A DNA stretch of 61,987 nucleotides from Sandarakinorhabdus rubra. GTDB lineage: Bacteria; Pseudomonadota; Alphaproteobacteria; Sphingomonadales; Sphingomonadaceae. The stretch covers positions 1-61,987 of the forward strand of contig NZ_WMHO01000001.1 of the NCBI RefSeq assembly GCF_010994245.1, written 5' to 3'. The notes under the pieces were generated by a model. The model did no database searches and was not told the origin of the DNA. It was given only the letters and a program-made list of their open reading frames with translations. Shown piece by piece: positions 52,340-61,335 of the stretch. How positions within the stretch are numbered: the stretch's first letter is position 1; each line of letters begins with the position of its first letter. The translations under genes were made by a program, and so were the position numbers.

Positions 52340-53428
52340 CTAGGGGCGCAGCGTCAGCTTCTGCAGCCGCCAGTTGAGCAGCTCGGCGACATAGAGCGTG
52401 TTCTCGGACGGGCAGGCGATTTCGTGGATCCAGCCGAACTGCCCCACCTGCTTGCCCGAACCGCCGAGCCAGCCCAGCACCTTGCCATCCAGTGACAGCT
52501 TGTAGATGCGGCCCGGCCACGCATCGGAGGCATAGAGAAATTGCCGGCCCGCAGCATCGCGCGGGGTGATGCACAGCGCCCATGGTGCGCCCGGCATCAT
52601 CGTCTTGTTGGGCGCGGCGTCCGGGCCATCGGCAGGCACCACCGGGCGGTTGCCGATCGCCACCGGCGCATCGGCGGGCGCGGGTACATTGATCTGGATG
52701 ATCCTGAGCAGCGTGCCCTTGGTGTCGAACACCTGGATGCGCCGGTTGCCGCGATCAGCGACATAGACCTGGTCCTGAGCGTCGACCGCGATCGAATGCA
52801 GCGTGTTGAACTGGCCGGGCGCGCTGCCGAAACTGCCCCACGATCCCAGCCAGCGGCCATCGGGCGCCACCTTGGCAACGCGCGAATTGATGTAGCCATC
52901 GCTGATATAGGTGTTGCCCTGACTGTCCCACGCCATGTCGGTGACCTCGCGGAACTGGCCATCGACCGGCGGCAGCGGCGGCTTGGGATGCTCGAGCGGG
53001 CGGGCATTCTCGTCGCTCGCCTCCGGCTTGCGGCCGAACACCATGGCGACCCGGCCGGTGAGCGCGAACTTCACCACCATGTTGGAGCCCTTGTCGGCCA
53101 CCCAGATGTTGCCGCCGGCATCGACCCGCGTCGCGTGGGCATAGGACCAAGCGTAGAGATTGTGCCCGATCTCGCGCACATAACGCCCGTTGGCATCGAA
53201 TTCGAGCAGCTGGGCCGCCGCCGCCGCATAGGCCGGCCCCTGCGTGTTGCCGCGCTGGAACACATAGACCTGGCCCGCCTTGCCCAGCGCCACGCCGGCC
53301 ACTTCGCCCATGTGCAGATCCGCCGGCGGCTTCAGAAAATCGACCGCGTCAAAGCGGATCTGGGGCGCCTCCTGCGCCGCGCCGGCCGATGCCAGCATCA
53401 CTGCCAAAAGCCCGATTGCACGCCGCAT
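52340..53428 (-). CDS. exported NHL/beta-propeller protein
   Basis: The start at 53428 (MRRAIGLLAVMLASAGA) gives a signal peptide ending near GAAQEA and 362 residues in all. The rest is a six-bladed-propeller-type repeat with recurring NHL phrases (NIWVADKGSNMVVKF, DQVYVADRGNRRIQVFD, LYVAELLNWRLQKL). Secreted NHL proteins serve as binding surfaces or as peptidyl-hydroxyglycine-lyase-like enzymes. It is last of the leftward group behind MetE-like copy 2 and the citryl-CoA-lyase-like gene. Confidence 0.75.
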   Translation of the reverse strand: MRRAIGLLAVMLASAGAAQEAPQIRFDAVDFLKPPADLHMGEVAGVALGKAGQVYVFQRGNTQGPAYAAAAAQLLEFDANGRYVREIGHNLYAWSYAHATRVDAGGNIWVADKGSNMVVKFALTGRVAMVFGRKPEASDENARPLEHPKPPLPPVDGQFREVTDMAWDSQGNTYISDGYINSRVAKVAPDGRWLGSWGSFGSAPGQFNTLHSIAVDAQDQVYVADRGNRRIQVFDTKGTLLRIIQINVPAPADAPVAIGNRPVVPADGPDAAPNKTMMPGAPWALCITPRDAAGRQFLYASDAWPGRIYKLSLDGKVLGWLGGSGKQVGQFGWIHEIACPSENTLYVAELLNWRLQKLTLRP

Positions 53429-53511
53429 GGTTTTTCCCCCCTGAGTTTGGCGAAGGATACTGCCGGCCCGCCCCTTGCGGAAGGCCGCATCGCATGCGGT
53501 CATGCCGGGCT

Positions 53512-54537
53512 TCAGCCGCCCAGTTCCGCCCGCACGATGGCGGCGCCGGCCACCATTGCCTGCATCTTCCCGAAGGCGGTCTCGCGCGGGAGATATTTCA
53601 TGCCGCAATCGGGCGCGATGATGACGCGCGTCGGATCGACATGGGGCAGGGCGCGGCGGATGCGGGCGGCGACGGTTTCGGCGGACTCCACGGCTGGGTC
53701 CGACAGGTCGATGACGCCCAAGATGATGGTCTTGCCGGTCAGGGACGTCAGGATGCTGGTGTCGAGGTTGGACTGGGCGGTCTCGATGCTCACGGCGCCC
53801 ACGGTCGATCCGGCCAGTTCCGGCAGGAAATTGTAGCCGGCCGGGCGTTCGTGTATGATCGCGGCATAGCCGAAGCAGATGTGCAGCGCGGTGTCGCCGG
53901 TGATGCCCTCCAATGCGGCGTTAACCGCCTCCAGGCCATATTCGCGGGCCTTTTCCGGGCGGGCCTGCATGTAGGGCTCGTCGATCTGCACCACGTCGGC
54001 ACCGGCCGCAAAGAGGTCACGGATCTCGGCGTTCACGGCCGCCGCATAGTCCAGCGCCATTTCGCGCTCGCTGGCATAGAAATCATTCTGGGCCTGGCAG
54101 CTCATGGTGAAGGGGCCGGGCACGGTGATCTTGATGCGGCGGTCGGTGTTGGCGCGCAGGAACTTCACGTCGCGCACCTCCACCGCATGGCGGCGGCGGA
54201 TGCGGCCCGTGACGCGCGGCACCGGGTTGGGATGGCCGGACCGGTCGAGCGCGGTGCCGGGATTGTCGAGATCAACGCCATCCAGCGCGGTCGCAAAGCG
54301 GTTGGAATAGCTTTCGCGTCGCATCTCGCCATCGGTGATGATGTCCAGCCCGGCGCGCTCCTGGTCGCGGATGGCGATGATGGTGGCATCGTCCTGCGCC
54401 TGGGCCAGATGGTCGGGCGCCACGCGCCACAGTTCCAGCGCGCGCACCCGGGGCGGGAAGCGCCCGGCCAGCTTCTCGCGGTCGATCAGCCAGTCCGGCT
54501 GCGGATAGCTGCCCACCAGTGACGTTGGAAACAACAT
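53512..54537 (-). CDS. MetE-like (cobalamin-independent methionine synthase domain) methyltransferase, copy 2
   Basis: ATG 54537 (MLFPTSLVGSYPQPD) follows GGGGGATCAGG. The 341-residue protein has the zinc set His219 and Cys221 (LHICFGYA), Glu252 (SIETAQ) and Cys311 (APDCGMKYL). It is clearly related to copy 1 but diverged, so the two likely act on different partners, such as demethylation and methyl transfer. It lies 66 bp after the citryl-CoA-lyase-like stop on the same strand. Confidence 0.85.
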   Translation of the reverse strand: MLFPTSLVGSYPQPDWLIDREKLAGRFPPRVRALELWRVAPDHLAQAQDDATIIAIRDQERAGLDIITDGEMRRESYSNRFATALDGVDLDNPGTALDRSGHPNPVPRVTGRIRRRHAVEVRDVKFLRANTDRRIKITVPGPFTMSCQAQNDFYASEREMALDYAAAVNAEIRDLFAAGADVVQIDEPYMQARPEKAREYGLEAVNAALEGITGDTALHICFGYAAIIHERPAGYNFLPELAGSTVGAVSIETAQSNLDTSILTSLTGKTIILGVIDLSDPAVESAETVAARIRRALPHVDPTRVIIAPDCGMKYLPRETAFGKMQAMVAGAAIVRAELGG

Positions 54538-54603
54538 GGCCTGATCCCCCTCTTTCCTTGGGGACCAGTTGATTGGACGGCCGCGGCCGGCTGTCAACAG
54601 CGC

Positions 54604-55359
54604 TTACGGGCCGTCATAGCCGATGGCTGCCGCCGCCGCGCCCGACATGATGAAGCCGATCGGGCGCTCAGTTTCCTCCTGCAGATGGCCGATCAGGCTG
54701 GCCGTGCGGGCGAGAAGGGAAATGCCCTTCAGGGCGGCGAGCGGGAAGCCGACATCGAGCATCACGGCCGGGATGGCGCCATTGACGTTGATCGGCAGCG
54801 GGCGGCCGATGGCTGCGGGCAGGGCGGCCTGGATGTCGCGCAGCGCCTTGATGTGCGGGCCTTCGATTCCATGTTCGGCGGCGAGCTTCAGCAGCAGGTT
54901 GGCGCGCGGGTCGCCTTCGCTGTGCTGGGGATGGCCGAAGCCGGGGATGGCCTTCCTGTGCTCGCGCAGGGTCCGCACTTCGGCGGCTGCGTCTCCGCTT
55001 TCCACCACCTGCGCCAGGAAGCGGCCGGCGACTTCGGCCGATCCGAGGACGACACTGCCGCAGCCCAGCAGTCCCGCGGCGACCGCGCCGTGGAAGGCCT
55101 CGGGGGCGGCGGCATAGGTCATGCGCGCGGCGACCACCGAGGGCACCAGGCCATGTTCGGCAATGGCGCACAGGACGGCATTGGCAAAGAATTTCTGGGT
55201 GTCGGTGGGCACCTGGCCGGTCACCAGCATCCAGAAATAGGTGGTGAAATCGGTGTTGCCGATGATTTCGCCCGTCAGGTCTTTCCCGCGCACCTTGATA
55301 TGGTGGGTGTCCGATGTGCAGATGGCGGTGAAGGGGGCGTCCTGCTTGCCGATGCGCAT
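54604..55359 (-). CDS. citryl-CoA lyase-like (citrate synthase-fold) protein
   Basis: The 251-residue protein has the citrate synthase C-terminal fold without the large domain of true citrate synthase. Markers are MLVTGQVP near residue 45, AIPGFGHPQHSEGDPR near 138, and INVNGAIPAVMLDVG. Family members cleave citryl-CoA to acetyl-CoA and oxaloacetate or act on related thioesters. The gene is divergent from the CoA-transferase, and its promoter carries two TTCG-N5-CGAA palindromes. It starts the leftward group. Confidence 0.8.
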   Translation of the reverse strand: MRIGKQDAPFTAICTSDTHHIKVRGKDLTGEIIGNTDFTTYFWMLVTGQVPTDTQKFFANAVLCAIAEHGLVPSVVAARMTYAAAPEAFHGAVAAGLLGCGSVVLGSAEVAGRFLAQVVESGDAAAEVRTLREHRKAIPGFGHPQHSEGDPRANLLLKLAAEHGIEGPHIKALRDIQAALPAAIGRPLPINVNGAIPAVMLDVGFPLAALKGISLLARTASLIGHLQEETERPIGFIMSGAAAAAIGYDGP

Positions 55360-55390
55360 GGGCCTGAATCCTCTGAGTATGGGCTAAAGT

Positions 55391-55422
55391 TTCGAAATAC
55401 GAACTTGCCTTCGATATGCGAA
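55391..55422. promoter_or_regulatory. paired TTCG-N5-CGAA palindromes, candidate IclR operator
   Basis: TTCGAAATACGAA (55391-55403) and TTCGATATGCGAA (55410-55422) are separated by CTTGCC, 19 bp centre to centre. They lie in the gap between the citryl-CoA-lyase-like gene and the CoA-transferase. A matching pair sits before the TonB receptor. IclR proteins bind such paired palindromes, and an iclR gene is in this cluster. Confidence 0.65.
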
Positions 55423-55633
55423 AAGAATAGACGGGGCAAGCCGGTGAGGCAGGGGCGTGCCTGTTCAAGCCGGGGCCGGTGTGCGTGGCAACGGTCGGCA
55501 ATCGGGCGGGCGAAACCAGCGCGTTTTGGGCTCCGGATCGCGCCAATTGGCCGCGAAACTGGTGCAAAACCGGGCGCAAACGGTGAGTTTCCGGTGCCGG
55601 ACGGGCAAATTCAAGGCTGGGAGGACGCGACAG

Positions 55634-56788
55634 ATGCAGGATCAGGCAAGTGCACTGCCGCTGGCAGGGGTGACGGTGCTGGAAATGGGCACCTTCATCA
55701 CCGGGCCGTGCGCCGGCATGTTGCTGGCCGATCTGGGCGCCCGGGTGATCAAGGTGGAGCAGCCCGGCAGTGGCGACCCGTTCCGGGCCTACAAGGGCTC
55801 GCTCTACAGCCCGCACTTCCAGACCTACAATCGCAACAAGCAGTCGATCACCCTCGACACCCGCGGCGCGGATGACCTGGCGGCCTTCGATGCGCTGGTG
55901 GGCGAGGCCGATGTGTTCATCCAGAATTTCCGTCCCGGCGTGGCGAAAAAGCTGGGCGTCGATTTCGAGCGCCTGAAGTCCATCAACGAACGGCTTGTTT
56001 ACGCGAGTATTTCGGGCTTTGGCGCAAGCGGGCCCGATGCCGACCGGCCGGCGTTCGACACCGTGGCCCAGGCCGCCAGCGGCTTCCTGCGCCTGCTGGT
56101 GAACCCTGAACATCCGCGTGTCGTCGGCCCGGCGATCGCGGATGCCATGACTGGCTTCTACACCGCGCAGGGCGTGCTGGCCGCGCTCTATCGCCGGCAG
56201 CAGACCGGGCAGGGCGGGCTGGTTGAAACCTCGATGTTCGAGGCCATGGCGCACTTCAACCTCGATGATTTCACACATCTTTTCGCCGCTGACCAGGTGA
56301 TGGGGCCCTACAGCCGCCCGCACGTCTCGCAATCCTATGTGTTCCAGTGCAGCGACGGCCTGTGGCTGGCCCTGCACATGAGCTCGCCGCCCAAGTTCTG
56401 GGAAAATCTGGCGCTGGCCGTGGAGCGGCCGGACATGCTGGCGCAACCGGCCTTTGCCAGCCGCGATGCCCGGATCGCCCATTATGAAGACGTGGTCGCC
56501 TATCTGGCGCCGATCTTCGCGGCGCGCACGCGGCCGGACTGGCTGGCCCGCCTGCGCGAACTGGAAGTGCCGTCGGCGCCGGTGGCGACCACTGTGGAAG
56601 TGCTTGAGAACGAACAGGCGAAGCATCTCCAGCTGGAGGTGCGGACCAGCGGCCCGATGGGCCTGTTCCGCACCATCCGCTCGCCGCTCTCCTTCGATGG
56701 CCAGCGCAACCTGGCGGTCACCGCACCGCCGCTGCTGGGGCAGGACAACGAGGCGGTGCTGGGCCGACCGGCTCAGGCCGCGGAATAG
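55634..56788 (+). CDS. CaiB/BaiF-type (class III) CoA-transferase
   Basis: ATG 55634 (MQDQASALPLAGVTVLEM) has GGGAGGA upstream and gives 384 residues. The fold markers are LEMGTFITGPCAGMLLADLGARVIKVE, YNRNKQSITLDTRG and the catalytic Asp142 (PAFDTVAQAASG). Class III transferases move CoA from an acyl-CoA donor to a carboxylic acid. The iclR gene follows within 30 bp, so they form one operon under the palindrome-bearing promoter. The substrate is unknown. Confidence 0.9.
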   Translation: MQDQASALPLAGVTVLEMGTFITGPCAGMLLADLGARVIKVEQPGSGDPFRAYKGSLYSPHFQTYNRNKQSITLDTRGADDLAAFDALVGEADVFIQNFRPGVAKKLGVDFERLKSINERLVYASISGFGASGPDADRPAFDTVAQAASGFLRLLVNPEHPRVVGPAIADAMTGFYTAQGVLAALYRRQQTGQGGLVETSMFEAMAHFNLDDFTHLFAADQVMGPYSRPHVSQSYVFQCSDGLWLALHMSSPPKFWENLALAVERPDMLAQPAFASRDARIAHYEDVVAYLAPIFAARTRPDWLARLRELEVPSAPVATTVEVLENEQAKHLQLEVRTSGPMGLFRTIRSPLSFDGQRNLAVTAPPLLGQDNEAVLGRPAQAAE

Positions 56789-56818
56789 TTGACCGCGCCG
56801 GCCTCTCCCTGCCAAGCC

Positions 56819-57625
56819 ATGCCAATGGCTGTGCCCAAGGACCCCGAGTATCTTTCCACCCTGGAACGGGGCCTGAAGGTGCTGCGCGCCTTCGATGCGA
56901 GCCGGCCAGAGATGGCGCTGGTGGATGTGGCGGCGGCCACTGGCCTGTCGCCAGCTGTGGCAAGGCGCTGCCTCAAGACATTGGTATCGCTGGGCTATAT
57001 AAGGCAAGACGGGCGGCGTTTCCTGCTCACGCCGGAAGTGCTGGCCTTTGGCTCGGCCTATCTGAGTTCGATGAACATCGAGACGGTGGCGGTGCCGCCG
57101 CTGCAGGCGCTGTCGGCCCAGACCGGCGACTCGGTGAGCCTGGCCGTGCGGTCGGGGCGCGAGATCCTCTATGTCGTCCACATCCCGTCCAACCGCCGGA
57201 TCCGGATTGGCGCCGGGGTGGGCACCCGCTTTCCGCTCAGCGCCACGTCAATGGGCAAGGTGCTGCTGGCCTTCCAGGGCGAAGCGGCGATCGAGGCCTT
57301 TCTGGCCGAGGCGCCGCTGCCGCGCCTGACCGAGCGGACCATCAGTGATGCGGACGGGTTTCGCGCTCGCCTGAAGAGCGTTGTCGATCGGCGCTACGAC
57401 AGCGCGCTTGATGAACTGGACTATGGCATCGTCTCGGTGGCGGTGCCGCTGTTCGATGCCACTGGCAAGGTGGTGGCGGCCATCAACTGCTCCACCTCCA
57501 CCACCCGCATCAGCCAGGACGAGCTGGTGCGCACCCGGCTGCCGTTGCTGCAGGCCGCCGCTGGCGCCATCGCGGCCGAGCTGCGCCGCTTCCCCAAGCT
57601 GGCTCGCAGCCTGCAGGGGGCCTGA
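56819..57625 (+). CDS. IclR-family transcriptional regulator
   Basis: A winged helix-turn-helix lies at about residues 15-70 (LERGLKVLRAFDA, LVDVAAATGLSPAVARRCLKTL). It is followed by an IclR ligand-binding domain (DSVSLAVRSGREILYVVHIPS, RFPLSATSMGKVLLAF, ELDYGIVSVAVPLFD). I take ATG 56819, though ATG 56825 is possible and neither has a strong binding site. Members such as PcaR/PcaU activate or repress aromatic-acid catabolic operons. The TTCG-N5-CGAA pairs are its likely targets. Confidence 0.9.
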   Translation: MPMAVPKDPEYLSTLERGLKVLRAFDASRPEMALVDVAAATGLSPAVARRCLKTLVSLGYIRQDGRRFLLTPEVLAFGSAYLSSMNIETVAVPPLQALSAQTGDSVSLAVRSGREILYVVHIPSNRRIRIGAGVGTRFPLSATSMGKVLLAFQGEAAIEAFLAEAPLPRLTERTISDADGFRARLKSVVDRRYDSALDELDYGIVSVAVPLFDATGKVVAAINCSTSTTRISQDELVRTRLPLLQAAAGAIAAELRRFPKLARSLQGA

Positions 57626-57941
57626 CCGCGCCGGCACGTTCCGTGTGTGCTCGAAATGACACGGTTCTGCAGGTTTTTGCGGCAGGTTTTCGGGTGTTTT
57701 GACAGGGTTTGCAGCGATTGTTACGGGTTTTTCGCGCTTTTTGAAGCGTTTCGCGCTGGTGCTTTGGAAGGGCGCGCGTGGTGCGGCGAAACGGCCGTGT
57801 CATCTTCGCATATCGAACTTGACTTCGCATGACGAAAGTCTAAGGCCCCCAGCACAGCGTCATCCGCCACGTTTGGCAGGTGACGAGGGTTCCGCATGGG
57901 GCCGGGGCATGGACCCGGACCCGGCACCAGGGGAGACGATC
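57626..57941. other. 316-bp gap between iclR and the TonB receptor gene
   Basis: No gene is seen here. The gap holds T-rich, GGTTTT-type repeats (57670-57760), the paired palindromes at 57805-57836, and a ribosome binding site (AGGGGAGACG) just before the receptor ATG at 57942. It is the regulatory region of the receptor. Confidence 0.6.
57805..57836. promoter_or_regulatory. second paired TTCG-N5-CGAA palindromes, candidate IclR operator
   Basis: TTCGCATATCGAA (57805-57817) and TTCGCATGACGAA (57824-57836) are separated by CTTGAC, again 19 bp centre to centre. The layout is the same as at 55391-55422, with a shared CTTG(A/C)C spacer. It lies 105 bp before the receptor start. Confidence 0.65.
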
Positions 57942-60122
57942 ATGATCATTGCCAACCGCGCCATCGCGCGCCTGCTCATCACCACGGCCATGGCCGCTGC
58001 GGCCCTGCCGGCCTTCGCCCAGGACGCGGCCCCCGCTGCGGCCGAAGACGGCGGCGAGATCATCGTCACCGCCACCCGCCGTGCCGACACGCTGCAGAAC
58101 ACGCCGGCCGCTGTGGCCGCCTTCACCGCTGCCACCATCCAGTCCGCCGGCATCGAGCGCCCGGCCGATTTCATCGCGCTGACCAGCAACGTCAACCTGG
58201 TGCAGACCCAGAACGCCGGCAACGCCTTCGTGATCATCCGCGGCATCACCCAGGCCCGCAACAGCGAGCCGTCGGTGGCCGTCATCGTCGATGGCATCCA
58301 GCAGGTGAACCCGGCGCAGTTCAACCAGGAACTGTTCGACATCGAGCAGATCGAAGTGCTGAAGGGTCCGCAGGGCGGCCTGTGGGGCCGCAACGCCATC
58401 GGTGGCGCCATCGTCATCCGCTCCAAGGCGCCGACCGACGAATTCTCCGGCAAGATGACCGCCGGCATCGACAATGGCTTTGGCTATTATGTGCGCGGCA
58501 ACCTGTCGGGCCCGGTCGCCGAGAACCTGAAGTTCCGCCTCGCCGGCAGCTGGTATGACACCGATGGTTTCATCCAGAACACCTTCCTCAACGAGAAGGC
58601 CGATCCGATCAAGGATCTGAACCTGCGCGGCAATCTGCTGTGGACTCCGGAGCCGGGCTTCGAGCTTGATCTGCGGGTCGCCTATTCGAACCTGCAGACG
58701 CAGGCGCTCTATTTCAACATCGTCAACGATGTGAACGACACCTCGCTGCCGGTGCGCGTCAACAACCGCGGCCAGAACGACCGCGAGATCTGGAACGCCG
58801 CCGTCAAGGTCCGCTACGAAGGCGACTTCGGTGCGATCCAGAACGTCACCAGCTATGACCGGCTGACCGAAGTGCTGACCGGCGACGCCTTCAACTTCCT
58901 GCCCATCGAGGAATCGCTGTTCTTCCAGTTCTTCGGGTTCGACCTGAACCAGAGCCAGTTCCTCGAAGTCGATGCCTGGTCAAACGAACTGCGCTATGAA
59001 TCGCCGACCAGCTGGCCGGTCGAGCTGACGCTCGGCACCTACATGGTGGGCACCAACCGCTTCATCTCCACCGGCAACATGGTTGACACCGGCGCCGGCG
59101 TGTTCCCGGTGTTCCGCGAGCCGCGCCTGACGGGCAACAATCCGCAGTTCAGCTTCCTCGCCGATGGCCAGCGCAACTTCGCCTGGGCGGTGTTCGCCAA
59201 CGCCAGCTGGAAGATCACCGACCAGCTGCGCCTCGATGGCTCGCTGCGCTATGACCGCGACACCCGCCGCAACACCACGCTGACGCCCACCGCCTTCCTG
59301 CCCAACGTGCCCGGCTTCCCGCAGGGCGTGACCGGCGAAGTGCGCCGTCGCCAGTTCCAGTCGTGGCAGCCCAAGTTCACCCTGTCGTACAAGCCGGTGG
59401 ACAATGTGACGCTTTATGGCGGCTGGAGCCGTGGCTTCCGCTCCGGCGGCTTCAACCAGACCGGCGTCGGTTCGGTGGCGTCGGGCAACGGCATTGTCGG
59501 CGTCTCCGACATCTTCCAGCCGGAAGTGGCCGAGACCTGGGAAGTCGGCGTGAAGACGCAGACCGATGACCGGCTGCTGACCTTCAACGCCGCCGCCTTC
59601 ACCACCCGCACCGAGAACAGCTATTTCTTCGTGTTCCTCGCGGCCAACTCCACCCAGAACCTGGGCAACGTGCCGCTGGCGCAGATCAAGGGCTTCGAAG
59701 CCGACCTGACTCTGCGGCCGATGCAGGGCCTCGACCTGAACGTTGGCCTGGGCTTCACCGACAGCAATATCAAGAGCTTCCCGGATGCGACACGGATCGG
59801 CAACGAACTGCCGCTGATCAGCCGCTACACGCTCAACGCCGGCATCAACTACACCCGGCCGATCACCGACACGCTCGACCTCAACTGGCGCGTCGATTAC
59901 AATCGCATCGGCCGCACCTGGTGGGACGTCGAGAACAGCACCAGCCGCAACCCGGTCGATCTGGTCAACATGCGCCTGGGTGTGTCGTCGAAGCGCTTCA
60001 GCGTGACGGCGTTCAGCCAGAACCTGTTCAACGAGATCTACAACGCCGAATTCTCGCCCGGCGGCTTCGTGTTCAAGGCGCGCCCGCGCCGCTATGGCAT
60101 CGAAGCCAGCTTCAACTTCTGA
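57942..60122 (+). CDS. TonB-dependent outer membrane receptor
   Basis: I start at 57942 ([14 protein letters not shown]) with AGGGGAGACG before it. The 726-residue protein has a signal peptide to about residue 25, a TonB-box region and the plug domain ([48 protein letters not shown]). A 22-stranded barrel ends in an aromatic Phe (EASFNF), the usual outer-membrane signal. It imports an unidentified substrate. The palindrome pair upstream puts it under the same control as the CoA-transferase operon. Confidence 0.93.
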   Translation: MIIANRAIARLLITTAMAAAALPAFAQDAAPAAAEDGGEIIVTATRRADTLQNTPAAVAAFTAATIQSAGIERPADFIALTSNVNLVQTQNAGNAFVIIRGITQARNSEPSVAVIVDGIQQVNPAQFNQELFDIEQIEVLKGPQGGLWGRNAIGGAIVIRSKAPTDEFSGKMTAGIDNGFGYYVRGNLSGPVAENLKFRLAGSWYDTDGFIQNTFLNEKADPIKDLNLRGNLLWTPEPGFELDLRVAYSNLQTQALYFNIVNDVNDTSLPVRVNNRGQNDREIWNAAVKVRYEGDFGAIQNVTSYDRLTEVLTGDAFNFLPIEESLFFQFFGFDLNQSQFLEVDAWSNELRYESPTSWPVELTLGTYMVGTNRFISTGNMVDTGAGVFPVFREPRLTGNNPQFSFLADGQRNFAWAVFANASWKITDQLRLDGSLRYDRDTRRNTTLTPTAFLPNVPGFPQGVTGEVRRRQFQSWQPKFTLSYKPVDNVTLYGGWSRGFRSGGFNQTGVGSVASGNGIVGVSDIFQPEVAETWEVGVKTQTDDRLLTFNAAAFTTRTENSYFFVFLAANSTQNLGNVPLAQIKGFEADLTLRPMQGLDLNVGLGFTDSNIKSFPDATRIGNELPLISRYTLNAGINYTRPITDTLDLNWRVDYNRIGRTWWDVENSTSRNPVDLVNMRLGVSSKRFSVTAFSQNLFNEIYNAEFSPGGFVFKARPRRYGIEASFNF

Positions 60123-60138
60123 TCGTCCGGAGACACTG

Positions 60139-60741
60139 ATGGCCCGCGTTCTCGTCCTCTACTATTCCAGCTATGGCCATATCGAGACCATGGCGGCGGC
60201 GGTGGCCGAGGGCGCGGGCAGTGTCGAAGGCGTAACCGTTGACGTGAAGCGGGTGCCGGAACTGGTGCCGGCCGAAACGGCAGCAGCCTTCCACTTCAAG
60301 ACCGATCAGGCCGCCGCCATCGCGGACCCGAACGAGCTGGGTGACTATGATGCCATCATCATCGGCACGCCCACCCGCTTCGGCAACATGGCGGCCCAGA
60401 TGCGCAACTTCCTCGATCAGACCGGCGGCCTGTGGGCCAAGGGCGCGCTGGTCGGCAAGGTCGGCGGCGCCTTCGTGTCCACGGCCAGCCAGCATGGCGG
60501 CCAGGAGACCACGCTCACCAGCATCCACACCACGCTGCTGCACCATGGCATGATCATCGTCGGCCTGCCCTACAGCTTTGCCGGCAACACGATCATGAGC
60601 GAAGTGAGCGGCGGCACACCCTATGGCGCCTCAACGCTGGCCGGCGCCGATGGCAGCCGCCAGCCGTCGGCCAACGAGCTGGACGGCGCCCGTTTCCAGG
60701 GTCGCCACACCGCCGAAATTGCCAAGAAGCTGTTTGGCTGA
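60139..60741 (+). CDS. wrbA: WrbA-type NAD(P)H:quinone oxidoreductase (flavodoxin fold)
   Basis: ATG 60139 ([19 protein letters not shown]) with GGAG upstream gives 200 residues, the family's normal length. It has the flavodoxin FMN loop (YYSSYGHIE), [18 protein letters not shown] and the late [13 protein letters not shown]. WrbA reduces quinones by two electrons with NAD(P)H and protects against semiquinone formation. It follows the receptor by 16 bp and probably acts in the same pathway, perhaps on a quinone intermediate. Confidence 0.92.
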   Translation: MARVLVLYYSSYGHIETMAAAVAEGAGSVEGVTVDVKRVPELVPAETAAAFHFKTDQAAAIADPNELGDYDAIIIGTPTRFGNMAAQMRNFLDQTGGLWAKGALVGKVGGAFVSTASQHGGQETTLTSIHTTLLHHGMIIVGLPYSFAGNTIMSEVSGGTPYGASTLAGADGSRQPSANELDGARFQGRHTAEIAKKLFG

Positions 60742-60782
60742 GCTGTTCGGCCGAGTATCATTCAGGGGAGGAGGAAGCGATC

Positions 60783-61331
60783 ATGACCATCACCCGTCGC
60801 CCGAACCGGCTGCATCACACCGCCTATGTGACCAAGGACCTGGAGGCCACGCGCGCCTTTTATGAGGATGTGATCGGCCTGCCGCTGATCGCCACCTGGA
60901 CGGAACAGGACGAGCTGTTCGGCAAGCTGCGCACCTATTGCCATGTCTTCTTCGAGCTGAACGACGGCTCGTGCCTCGCCTTCTTCCAGTTCGCGGACCC
61001 GGATGACCAGGCCGAGTTCGGCCCCGAGATCCCGTCGAGCCCGTTCATCCATGTCGCCCTGCACGTCGATGCCGACACGCAGGCGGACCTGGAACAGCGC
61101 ATCGCGGCGGCCGGCATCACCGAGCCGGCCACTTATGTGCTCGACCATGGCTATTGCCGGTCGGTCTATGTCACCGATCCCAACGGCATGATCATCGAGT
61201 TCACCTGCGACACGCCGGGCGCGCTGGAACCGGCCATCGATGCCGAGCGCCGCGCCACCGCCCATGCCGAGTTGAAGCGCTGGCTGGCCGGCGACCGCCG
61301 CAACAACAATCCCTATCGCCACGCCGCGTAA
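60783..61331 (+). CDS. VOC-superfamily (glyoxalase/extradiol dioxygenase-like) protein
   Basis: ATG 60783 follows GGGGAGGAGG. The 182-residue protein has a VOC fold with LHHTAYVTKDLEATRAFYEDVIGLPL, a metal-site His near the start, IHVALHVDADT in the middle and VYVTDPNGMIIEFTCDTPG near the end, where a Glu ligand sits. Members include glyoxalases, isomerases and ring-cleaving dioxygenases. It lies between WrbA and an alpha/beta hydrolase, as in aromatic degradation clusters. The reaction is not readable. Confidence 0.85.
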   Translation: MTITRRPNRLHHTAYVTKDLEATRAFYEDVIGLPLIATWTEQDELFGKLRTYCHVFFELNDGSCLAFFQFADPDDQAEFGPEIPSSPFIHVALHVDADTQADLEQRIAAAGITEPATYVLDHGYCRSVYVTDPNGMIIEFTCDTPGALEPAIDAERRATAHAELKRWLAGDRRNNNPYRHAA

Positions 61332-61335
61332 GGGC

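Noticed and set aside
54668-57181. 837-residue open frame on the minus strand
   Set aside because: It runs antisense to the CoA-transferase and iclR genes, is rich in Arg/His/Gly and has no motif. High GC creates such frames.
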